A stretch of DNA of 5,134 nucleotides from Actinomycetota bacterium (GTDB lineage Bacteria; Actinomycetota; Thermoleophilia; Miltoncostaeales; Miltoncostaeaceae), in assembly GCA_947451735.1 (NCBI GenBank), contig CANGAY010000078.1, positions 1 through 5,134 of the forward strand, read 5' to 3'. How positions within the stretch are numbered: the first letter of the stretch is position 1; each line of letters starts with the position of its first letter. The translations under genes were made by a program, and so were the position numbers. The notes under the pieces were generated by a model. The model ran no database searches. It was not told the DNA's origin and saw only the letters and a program-made list of their open reading frames with translations. Below, piece by piece: positions 1 through 5,134 of this stretch.

Positions 1-264
1 AAGAAGGGTCCCTTTGTCGACCCCAAGCTCCTGAAGCGGATCGAGGACATGAACGCCTCGAGTGAGAAGCGCATGCTTCGCACCTGGTCGCGTTCGTCAA
101 CGATCTTCCCCGAGATGGTGGGGCACACCATCGCCGTGCACGACGGGCGCAAGCACGTGCCCGTGTTCGTGTCGGAGAGCATGGTCGGCCACAAGCTGGG
201 CGAGTTCGCCCCGACGCGCACCTACAAGGGGCACGGCGACGACCGACAGACGTCGAGGCGCTGA
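1..264 (+). CDS. rpsS: 30S ribosomal protein uS19 (S19), 5'-truncated by window edge
   Basis: The reading frame is open from base 1 and ends at TGA 262-264, giving 87 visible residues that begin KKGPF. In the family this motif lies about five residues after the start, so only roughly 15-20 bases are missing. The core S19 signature is intact: [16 protein letters not shown], then [20 protein letters not shown] and [10 protein letters not shown]. uS19 sits in the head of the 30S subunit beside uS13 and contacts 16S rRNA. The second Arg of the usual TWSRRST is Ser here (TWSRSST), which I regard as lineage variation. The C-terminus (DDRQTSRR) is a normal basic tail. The gene is followed after 1 nt by rplV, and the bases encoding its last residues supply that gene's ribosome binding site. 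Identification is certain; only the start is unseen. Confidence 0.98.
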   Translation, partial: KKGPFVDPKLLKRIEDMNASSEKRMLRTWSRSSTIFPEMVGHTIAVHDGRKHVPVFVSESMVGHKLGEFAPTRTYKGHGDDRQTSRR

Positions 265-265
265 C

Positions 266-711
266 GTGGCGACCACCGAGACCACCACAGAGACCACCGA
301 GGTCGAGACCCCCGAGGTCGAGGCCGCGGCCACTCCCGCCCGCAACGACGACGGCGGCACCCGCAAGCCCGCGCGCCCGGAGGCCACCGCCAAGTTCGTG
401 CGCGTGTCCGCCCGCAAGGCGCGCCTCATCGCGGACCTCATCCGCGGCGAGTCGGTGCCGAACGCGCAGGCCATCCTGGCCTTTTCCACCCGCGACGCCG
501 CTGTGCCGGTGCGCAAGGTGCTGGAGAGCGCCATGGCCAACGCCGACCACAACGCCGGCCTGAACGTGCGCGAGCTGTTCGTCACGCGCGCCACGGTCGA
601 CGAGGGTCCCACCATGAAGCGCTACCAGCCGCGGGCAATGGGTCGCGCCGGGAAGATCAACAAGCGCACCTGCCACATCACGATCGGGCTCGGGCCCGCA
701 GAGGACGCCTG

Positions 712-712
<1 letters not shown>
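266..712 (+). CDS. rplV: 50S ribosomal protein uL22 (L22) with N-terminal acidic extension
   Basis: This 148-residue protein starts at GTG 266 and stops at TGA 710-712. The family usually has about 110-115 residues. The conserved core starts near residue 39 ([20 protein letters not shown]) and runs to the C-terminus. It carries the L22 signature at residues 118-142, including [13 protein letters not shown] and [10 protein letters not shown], the long beta-hairpin that lines the exit tunnel. uL22 binds 23S rRNA and helps early 50S assembly. Residues 2-25 are Thr/Glu-rich with no basic residue, and residues 26-38 are polar and Pro-containing. GTG 266 is preferred because GAGG lies at 255-258 with 7 nt spacing, the frame is stop-free, and third positions stay GC-rich. 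GTG 398 or 404 would give a protein cut at or inside the core and is less likely. The stop overlaps the rpsC start by one base (TGATG). Confidence 0.96.
271..322 (+). repeat. Short degenerate repeats encoding the Thr/Glu tract of uL22
   Basis: The decamer GACCACCGAG occurs at 271-280 and 292-301, and GAGGTCGAG occurs at 299-307 and 314-322 (15 nt apart, in frame). Together they encode the low-complexity Thr/Glu/Val/Pro start of uL22. The pattern suggests growth of the extension by slippage or local duplication, which is inference. Confidence 0.6.
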
Positions 713-1518
<806 letters not shown>

Positions 1519-1522
1519 CCCC

Positions 1523-1936
1523 ATGCTGATGCCGAAGCGCACCAAGTACCGCAAGGCGCACCGCGGTCGACGTCAGGGCCAGTCCAAGGGCCACACCGAG
1601 GTCCACTTCGGCCAGTACGGCCTGAAGTCGCTCGAGGCCGCCTGGATCACCAACCGTCAGATCGAGAGCGCGCGTGTGGCGATGACCCGCTACATCAAGC
1701 GCCAGGGCAAGGTGTGGATCAACCTGTTCCCGCACCTCCCGGTCACCAAGAAGCCGGCTGAGACCCGCATGGGTTCCGGCAAGGGTTCGCCCGAGTCGTG
1801 GGTGGCCGTGGTCAAGCCCGGCAAGGTCATGTTCGAGCTGTCCGGCGTGGACGAGGCAACGGCCCGCGAGGCCATGCGCCTTGCTGCCATGAAGCTGCCG
1901 GTCCGCTGCAAGTTCGTCACCCGCGAGGACGCCTAG
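1523..1936 (+). CDS. rplP: 50S ribosomal protein uL16 (L16)
   Basis: The protein has 137 residues, from ATG 1523 to TAG 1934-1936, the family's normal length. It opens [16 protein letters not shown], matching the usual MLxPKRxKxRKxHRG, so ATG 1523 is chosen over ATG 1529. Both L16 signatures are present: [20 protein letters not shown] at residues 59-78 and [12 protein letters not shown] at residues 82-93. uL16 is a late-assembling 50S protein near the peptidyl transferase centre and the A-site tRNA elbow. GAGG at 1512-1515 lies 7 nt before the start and overlaps the final codons of rpsC, leaving a 4-nt intergenic gap. The 3' end (GAG GAC GCC TAG) supplies the Shine-Dalgarno for rpmC. I see nothing unusual in the protein itself. 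Confidence 0.99.
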   Translation: MLMPKRTKYRKAHRGRRQGQSKGHTEVHFGQYGLKSLEAAWITNRQIESARVAMTRYIKRQGKVWINLFPHLPVTKKPAETRMGSGKGSPESWVAVVKPGKVMFELSGVDEATAREAMRLAAMKLPVRCKFVTREDA

Positions 1937-1938
1937 TC

Positions 1939-2160
1939 ATGCCCACGCAGAAGGCCAGTGAACTGCGCGAGCTCTCTGAGGATCAGCTCGCACTCAAGCT
2001 CGAGGAGTCGCGTCAGGCGCTCTTCAACCTGCGCTTCCAGCTGCCCACCGGGGCACTCGAGCGCACGAGCGAGATCGGCATCCGCAAGCGCGAGATCGCC
2101 CAGATCCTGACGATTGCCCGCGAGCGCGAGCTCGCAACGGAGGAGGCCGCACGTGGCTGA
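1939..2160 (+). CDS. rpmC: 50S ribosomal protein uL29 (L29)
   Basis: The protein has 73 residues, from ATG 1939 to TGA 2158-2160, within the usual 60-75. It is predicted to be an all-helical hairpin. [16 protein letters not shown] at residues 8-23 is the first helix, the conserved [14 protein letters not shown] lies at residues 28-41, and the second helix contains [16 protein letters not shown] at residues 49-64. uL29 binds 23S rRNA near the polypeptide exit next to uL23 and contributes to the docking surface for trigger factor and SRP. GAGGA at 1925-1929 lies 9 nt upstream, within the last codons of rplP. The 3' end overlaps the start of rpsQ by 8 nt. The tail (ATEEAARG) lies where the DNA encodes a strong ribosome binding site for rpsQ. 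Confidence 0.97.
   Translation: MPTQKASELRELSEDQLALKLEESRQALFNLRFQLPTGALERTSEIGIRKREIAQILTIARERELATEEAARG
2139..2146 (+). promoter_or_regulatory. Strong Shine-Dalgarno site for rpsQ inside rpmC
   Basis: GGAGGAGG lies 6 nt before GTG 2153 and is the strongest anti-16S match in the window. It settles the rpsQ start at a GTG that overlaps the end of rpmC by 8 nt. It also encodes the Glu-Glu of the rpmC C-terminus, so the protein tail and the translation signal share bases. Confidence 0.85.
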
Positions 2161-2425
2161 GACACCCCAGGAGTCGGTGGCCGCGCGCAAGGTGCGCCAG
2201 GGCATCGTGACCAGTGATGGCCGTGACCGCACGATCACCGTGCGCGTTGACACCTCGCGCCGTCACCCCATCTACGGCAAGACCGTTCGTCAGTCGTCGA
2301 AGCTGCACGCGCACGATGAGAAGAACGAGGCCGGCGTGGGCGATGTCGTCCGCGTCATCGAGACCCGCCCGCTTTCGAAGCAGAAGCGCTGGCGCCTGGT
2401 CGAGATCGTCGAGAAGGCCCGTTAG
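2153..2425 (+). CDS. rpsQ: 30S ribosomal protein uS17 (S17)
   Basis: The protein has 90 residues, from GTG 2153 to TAG 2423-2425. The S17 OB-fold core starts at [20 protein letters not shown] (residues 12-31) and continues through [19 protein letters not shown]. The family signature [13 protein letters not shown] is at residues 63-75, and [13 protein letters not shown] closes the protein. uS17 is a primary 16S rRNA-binding protein of the 30S body, needed early in assembly. The start is fixed by the strong ribosome binding site at 2139-2146. The overlap with rpmC means ribosomes finishing uL29 are already over the uS17 start, which suggests translational coupling. In E. coli this is the last gene of the S10 operon; here rplN follows after 9 nt. 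Confidence 0.98.
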   Translation: MAETPQESVAARKVRQGIVTSDGRDRTITVRVDTSRRHPIYGKTVRQSSKLHAHDEKNEAGVGDVVRVIETRPLSKQKRWRLVEIVEKAR

Positions 2426-2428
2426 GAG
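2424..2428 (+). promoter_or_regulatory. Shine-Dalgarno site for rplN, overlapping the rpsQ stop
   Basis: AGGAG shares two bases with the TAG stop of rpsQ and lies 6 nt before ATG 2435. It fills much of the 9-nt gap at the point where E. coli has the S10/spc operon boundary, leaving no space for a terminator or for a promoter outside rpsQ coding sequence. Confidence 0.8.
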
Positions 2429-2434
2429 CTCCAG

Positions 2435-2803
2435 ATGATCCAGAACGAATCACGACTCCGCGTCGCGGACAACACGGGGGCTCGCGAGATCCTCTGCATC
2501 CGCGTGCTCGGCGGCAGCCGTCGCCGTTACGCCTACGTGGGCGACACCATCGTCGCCACCGTCAAGGCCGCGACCCCGAACGGCTCTGTGAAGAAGGGCG
2601 AGGTCGTCAAGGCCGTCGTGGTGCGCACCAAGAAGGCGCACCCGCGGGATGACGGCACGTTCATCGCCTTCGACGAGAACGCCGCGGTCATCATCGACAA
2701 CGCCCAGAACCCGCGCGGCACCCGCATCTTCGGGCCCGTGGCGCGTGAGCTGCGCGAGAAGCAGTTCATGAAGATCGTCTCGCTCGCACCGGAGGTGCTG
2801 TAG
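2435..2803 (+). CDS. rplN: 50S ribosomal protein uL14 (L14)
   Basis: The protein has exactly the family's typical 122 residues, from ATG 2435 to TAG 2801-2803. It opens [20 protein letters not shown] and carries [17 protein letters not shown]. The L14 signature spans residues 60-86 and includes [16 protein letters not shown] and FDENAAVI. The end, [15 protein letters not shown] and [12 protein letters not shown], is textbook. uL14 is a small beta-barrel that binds 23S rRNA. It forms intersubunit bridges with uL19 and 16S rRNA and is the docking site for the silencing factor RsfS. AGGAG at 2424-2428 supports the start. The stop codon abuts the rplX start with no gap (TAGATG). In many bacteria this gene begins the spc operon; here it follows rpsQ without a visible promoter. 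Confidence 0.99.
   Translation: MIQNESRLRVADNTGAREILCIRVLGGSRRRYAYVGDTIVATVKAATPNGSVKKGEVVKAVVVRTKKAHPRDDGTFIAFDENAAVIIDNAQNPRGTRIFGPVARELREKQFMKIVSLAPEVL
2791..2796 (+). promoter_or_regulatory. Shine-Dalgarno site for rplX within the rplN end
   Basis: GGAGGT lies 7 nt before ATG 2804 and within the codons for the conserved Pro-Glu-Val-Leu end of uL14. Because rplN stops directly at the rplX start, all initiation signals for rplX lie inside rplN coding sequence. Confidence 0.8.
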
Positions 2804-3121
2804 ATGCCGGCGCGTGTGAAGAAGGGTGACGAGGTCATGTGCATCGCGGGCAAGGACCGCGGCCGCACGGGCACCGTCCTCGAGGTGTTCCCCCAGGAGG
2901 ACCGCGTCCTCGTGGAGGGTCTCAACATGGTGAAGCGCCACACCAAGGCGCGTCCGCCGGAAGACCCGGGCGGCATCATCGAGAAGCCGGCCTCCATGCA
3001 CCTCTCCAATGTCATGCCGATCGACCCGTCCGACAAGAAGCCGTGCCGGGTTCGCATCGAGGAGAAGGACGGGAAGCGCGTTCGCGTGTCCACCCGTACC
3101 GGGAAGGCTCTGGACTCGTGA
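2804..3121 (+). CDS. rplX: 50S ribosomal protein uL24 (L24)
   Basis: The protein has 105 residues, from ATG 2804 to TGA 3119-3121, the usual length. The KOW motif is at about residues 6-33 ([20 protein letters not shown] then [11 protein letters not shown]). It is followed by the conserved [12 protein letters not shown] (37-48), [20 protein letters not shown] (56-75) and a C-terminal [13 protein letters not shown]. uL24 is an assembly-initiator protein that binds the 5' region of 23S rRNA and sits near the tunnel exit. Its start directly follows the rplN stop, with GGAGGT inside rplN. The 3' end overlaps rplE by 4 nt (GTGA). In E. coli, uS8 represses the spc operon by binding mRNA at the junction with rplE; I could not recognise a convincing uS8-binding structure here. 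Confidence 0.98.
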   Translation: MPARVKKGDEVMCIAGKDRGRTGTVLEVFPQEDRVLVEGLNMVKRHTKARPPEDPGGIIEKPASMHLSNVMPIDPSDKKPCRVRIEEKDGKRVRVSTRTGKALDS

Positions 3122-3762
3122 GCACCGACACCGACATCGCCATTCCGCCGGCTCGCCTGAAGGCGCAGTACGAGGACGAGGTGCGCCCGAAGCTGCAGGA
3201 GCAGTTCGGCTACTCGTCACCGATGCAGCACCCGCGGATCGAGAAGATCACGCTGAACATGGGTGTGGGCGACGCCAAGGTCAACTCCAAGTTCCTCGAC
3301 GAGGCCGTGGAGGAGCTGGCGCAGATCACCGGTCAGAAGCCGGCCATCACCCGCGCCCGCAAGTCCATCGCCCAGTTCAAGCTGCGCGAGGGCATGCCCA
3401 TCGGCGCGAAGGTCACCCTTCGCGGCGCACGCATGTGGGAGTTCCTGGACCGCCTCAACACGGTGGCCCTGCCGCGAATCCGCGACTTCCGGGGCATCAA
3501 CCCGGAGGGCTTCGACGGCCGCGGCAACTACAACCTCGGGCTCCGCGAGCAGACGATCTTCCCGGAGATCGACTACGACAAGATCGACCGCGTGCGCGGG
3601 CTCAACGTGACCATCACCACTTCGGCGACGACCGATGAGGAGGCCAAGGCCCTTCTCACGCACCTCGGCATGCCGTTCCGGGCGGAGGGCTACAGCGCAG
3701 AGGAGCGCGCAGCCCGTCGTCGCAAGAAGATGCGCAAGTTCGGCCGCGGCCGCAAGCGCTAG
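3118..3762 (+). CDS. rplE: 50S ribosomal protein uL5 (L5) with basic C-terminal extension
   Basis: The protein has 214 residues, from GTG 3118 to TAG 3760-3762; most bacterial L5 proteins have about 178-190. The core has [17 protein letters not shown] (residues 37-53), the L5 signature [17 protein letters not shown] (67-83) and [17 protein letters not shown] (87-103). It also has [18 protein letters not shown] and, near the end, [17 protein letters not shown] (172-188). uL5 binds 5S rRNA in the central protuberance and touches the P-site tRNA and uS13. Family members usually stop around the MPF motif; here about 26 residues follow, ending in a stretch with 12 Lys/Arg among residues 197-214. 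Third positions stay GC-rich in the tail, so it looks genuine. GTG 3118 overlaps the rplX stop (GTGA) and is preceded by a modest GGGAAGG at 3101-3107. Confidence 0.97.
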   Translation: MSTDTDIAIPPARLKAQYEDEVRPKLQEQFGYSSPMQHPRIEKITLNMGVGDAKVNSKFLDEAVEELAQITGQKPAITRARKSIAQFKLREGMPIGAKVTLRGARMWEFLDRLNTVALPRIRDFRGINPEGFDGRGNYNLGLREQTIFPEIDYDKIDRVRGLNVTITTSATTDEEAKALLTHLGMPFRAEGYSAEERAARRRKKMRKFGRGRKR

Positions 3763-3783
3763 ATACGAGAGGCACCAGAACAA

Positions 3784-3969
3784 GTGGCGAAGACATCCCT
3801 TCGAGTGAAGGCCTCACGGCCGACCAAGTACCAGACGCAGGCGTACACGCGCTGCCACCGGTGCGGTCGCTCGCGCGCGGTGTTCCGCAAGTTCGGCCTC
3901 TGCCGCATCTGCCTGCGCGATGAGGCCCACGCCGGCCACATCCCGGGCATGACGAAGTCGAGCTGGTAA
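3784..3969 (+). CDS. rpsN: 30S ribosomal protein uS14, zinc-binding (C+) type
   Basis: The protein has 61 residues, from GTG 3784 to TAA 3967-3969, the standard length of the short S14 form (also called type Z, rpsZ). Two CxxC pairs, Cys24/Cys27 and Cys40/Cys43, form the zinc site in [20 protein letters not shown] and RICLRD. The ending [10 protein letters not shown] is the family hallmark. uS14 sits in the 30S head next to uS3 and uS10. The start is the GTG of GTG-GCG-AAG (M-A-K-T), agreeing with the usual MAK start; GAGAGG at 3767-3772 is 11 nt upstream, rather far. It follows rplE after 21 nt, the largest gap in the window, and is the only gene here with a TAA stop. Some actinobacteria also carry a zinc-free S14 elsewhere, which this window cannot show. 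Confidence 0.98.
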   Translation: MAKTSLRVKASRPTKYQTQAYTRCHRCGRSRAVFRKFGLCRICLRDEAHAGHIPGMTKSSW

Positions 3970-3973
3970 CCAA

Positions 3974-4369
3974 ATGCTGACTGATCCCATCGCAGACATG
4001 CTCACGCGCATCCGCAACGCCAACCTGGCGCTGCACGACCAGGTCGAGATGCCCGGAAGCCGACTGAAGACCGACATCGCCCGCGTCCTCGAGGACCAGG
4101 GCTACATCGCCGGTTACGAGTCGACCTCCGACGGCACCCGCTCGACCCTCGTGGTCAAGCTGAAGTACGACCAGGATCGCCGTCGCGTGATCTCGGGCAT
4201 CACCCGCGTGTCGAAGCCCGGCCGCCGGGTGTATGCCGACAAGGACTCCCTGCCCAAGGTTCTGGGTGGCATGGGCGTCGCAATCATCTCGACCTCCCAG
4301 GGTCTTGTCACCGGCCACGAGGCCAAGCGCCTCGGCGTGGGTGGCGAGGTCCTGTGCACGGTCTGGTAG
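3974..4369 (+). CDS. rpsH: 30S ribosomal protein uS8 (S8)
   Basis: The protein has 131 residues, from ATG 3974 to TAG 4367-4369, the usual length. It opens [17 protein letters not shown], close to the family's [15 protein letters not shown]. The C-terminal S8 signature [18 protein letters not shown] is at residues 101-118, and the end GGEVLCTVW is typical. uS8 is a primary binder of helix 21 of 16S rRNA in the central domain. In E. coli it also represses the spc operon by binding its own mRNA. The gene lies 4 nt after rpsN. Its upstream region has no good Shine-Dalgarno, only GGT at 3965-3967, so translation is probably coupled to rpsN. I inferred the start from the conserved N-terminus. Confidence 0.98.
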   Translation: MLTDPIADMLTRIRNANLALHDQVEMPGSRLKTDIARVLEDQGYIAGYESTSDGTRSTLVVKLKYDQDRRRVISGITRVSKPGRRVYADKDSLPKVLGGMGVAIISTSQGLVTGHEAKRLGVGGEVLCTVW

Positions 4370-4379
4370 GCGAGGAACG

Positions 4380-4913
4380 ATGAGTCGAATCGGACGCGCA
4401 CCCATCCCCGTCCCCTCCGGGGTGACGGTGGACATCGCCGGCCAGAAGGTCACGGTCACCGGTCCCAAGGGGACCCTTGAGCACACCGTCGTGGAGCCCA
4501 TTCGCGTGGCCCGCGAGGAGGAGGAGCTCGTGGTGACCCGCCCGACCGACCGTGGTCCGCACCGCGCACTGCACGGCCTGTCGCGCACCCTCGTGGCCAA
4601 CATGGTGGAGGGCGTCACCGACGGCTTCGAGCGCAAGCTCGAGCTGGTGGGTGTCGGTTACCGCGCGCAGATGAAGGGCAAGGATCTTGAGGTGGCCGTG
4701 GGCTTCTCGCACCCGGTCGTCTTCAACCCGCCCGAAGGCATTACGTTCGAGGTGCCCGAGCCCACGCAGATCGTGGTGAGCGGCATCGACAAGCAGAAGG
4801 TCGGCCAGGTGGCTTCCGAGATCCGCCGCGTGCGTCCGCCCGAGCCCTACAAGGGCAAGGGCATTCGCTACGCAGGTGAGGAAGTCCGCCGCAAGGTCGG
4901 CAAGCGGGCATAG
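4380..4913 (+). CDS. rplF: 50S ribosomal protein uL6 (L6)
   Basis: The protein has 177 residues, from ATG 4380 to TAG 4911-4913, the normal length. It opens [19 protein letters not shown], the family start. The two repeated alpha/beta domains cover about residues 1-80 (VTGPKGTL near residue 26, [20 protein letters not shown] at 63-82) and 83-177 ([20 protein letters not shown] at 86-105). The L6 signature PEPYKGKGI is at residues 154-162, followed by [13 protein letters not shown]. uL6 binds 23S rRNA near the sarcin-ricin loop and the factor-binding site and is a late-assembling 50S protein. The gene begins 10 nt after rpsH. GAGGA at 4372-4376 is only 3 nt from the ATG, so AGG at 4368-4370, overlapping the rpsH stop, may be the functional part. 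Identity and start are secure. Confidence 0.99.
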   Translation: MSRIGRAPIPVPSGVTVDIAGQKVTVTGPKGTLEHTVVEPIRVAREEEELVVTRPTDRGPHRALHGLSRTLVANMVEGVTDGFERKLELVGVGYRAQMKGKDLEVAVGFSHPVVFNPPEGITFEVPEPTQIVVSGIDKQKVGQVASEIRRVRPPEPYKGKGIRYAGEEVRRKVGKRA

Positions 4914-4927
4914 GGGACGATCGAGGA

Positions 4928-5134
4928 ATGGGCAACATCACCACACGAGACGCTCGCGCACGGCGCCACCGCCGCGTCCGCGGCAAGGTGCACGGCACTG
5001 CCGAGCGGCCCCGCCTCTCGGTGTCGCGGTCGAACCTGCGCATCTACGCGCAGCTCATCGACGACGAGAAGGGCCACACCGTGGCTGCGGCCGGTTCGCA
5101 CGAGGCATCGCTGAAGGGCATGTCCAAGGGCCCG
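4928..5134 (+). CDS. rplR: 50S ribosomal protein uL18 (L18), 3'-truncated by window edge
   Basis: The visible 69 residues begin at ATG 4928 and stay open to the last base. A full-length L18 has about 115-125 residues, so a little over half is present. The basic N-terminus [20 protein letters not shown] and the following [20 protein letters not shown] (residues 25-44) match the family pattern RRHRR...GTxxRPRLxVxRSxx[13 protein letters not shown] corresponds to the start of the next helix. uL18 binds 5S rRNA together with uL5 and delivers it to the central protuberance. The gene starts 14 nt after rplF. AGGGGA at 4912-4917, overlapping the rplF stop, has 10 nt spacing and is a plausible ribosome binding site; GAGGA at 4923-4927 touches the ATG and is too close. 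Ser33 and Arg38 stand where Phe and His are more usual. Confidence 0.97.
   Translation, partial: MGNITTRDARARRHRRVRGKVHGTAERPRLSVSRSNLRIYAQLIDDEKGHTVAAAGSHEASLKGMSKGP

Noticed and set aside
62..265. In-frame ATG upstream of the rplV start, inside rpsS
   Set aside because: The frame overlaps rpsS coding sequence almost fully and reads as Arg/Ser/Ala-rich shadow sequence; GTG 266 has a properly spaced GAGG.
2839..3117. Upstream in-frame extension of rplE reaching back into rplX
   Set aside because: The extension is an alternate-frame reading of rplX with Gly/Pro/Arg/His-rich translation; GTG 3118 gives the normal L5 N-terminal length.
3100..3140. Possible uS8-binding hairpin at the rplX-rplE junction, as in the E. 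coli spc operon
   Set aside because: Only a 4-bp stem (GCTC 3107-3110 with GAGC 3120-3123) could be drawn, without the characteristic internal loop; it is not distinguishable from chance in GC-rich DNA.
3763..3783. The 21-nt gap before rpsN as a promoter or terminator
   Set aside because: It is too short for a promoter with both boxes or a hairpin terminator and is occupied by the GAGAGG ribosome binding site.
3656..4636. Minus-strand open frame of 326 residues opposite rplE end, rpsN, rpsH and rplF
   Set aside because: It is a composition artefact antisense to four clear ribosomal protein genes; no motif and no ribosome binding site of its own were seen.

Overview
The window is an uninterrupted piece of the S10-spc ribosomal protein cluster of a high-GC bacterium, read entirely on the + strand. 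It holds, in order, rpsS (uS19, 5' end missing), rplV (uL22), rpsC (uS3), rplP (uL16), rpmC (uL29), rpsQ (uS17), rplN (uL14), rplX (uL24), rplE (uL5), rpsN (uS14, zinc-binding form), rpsH (uS8), rplF (uL6) and rplR (uL18, 3' end missing). This is the canonical bacterial order; rplB would be expected upstream and rpsE, rpmD, rplO and secY downstream.

Base composition is strongly GC, and third codon positions are nearly all G or C. Every lysine codon I read is AAG. The rpsN of the spc position encodes a short 61-residue four-cysteine protein. Together with the protein sequences this fits an actinobacterium-like lineage, perhaps a deep-branching one such as Thermoleophilia; that placement is an impression from sequence style, not a test.

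The genes are packed with gaps of -8 to +21 nt. Where E. coli separates the S10 and spc operons (between rpsQ and rplN) there are only 9 nt and no room for a terminator plus promoter, so the window is most simply one transcription unit. Shine-Dalgarno sequences sit mostly inside the last codons of the preceding gene, which suggests translational coupling. I see no promoter, terminator, RNA gene, mobile element or CRISPR array, and no gene-free stretch longer than 21 nt.

The products assemble both subunits: uS19, uS3, uS17, uS14 and uS8 go to the 30S, and uL22, uL16, uL29, uL14, uL24, uL5, uL6 and uL18 to the 50S. uL5 and uL18 are 5S rRNA partners. The folds are ordinary. The lineage-specific parts are three terminal extensions: an acidic Thr/Glu-rich N-terminus on uL22, a Gly/Arg/Gln-rich C-terminal tail on uS3, and a very basic C-terminal tail on uL5. 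A preference for TAG stop codons is also unusual. I found no evidence of a new biological system here.
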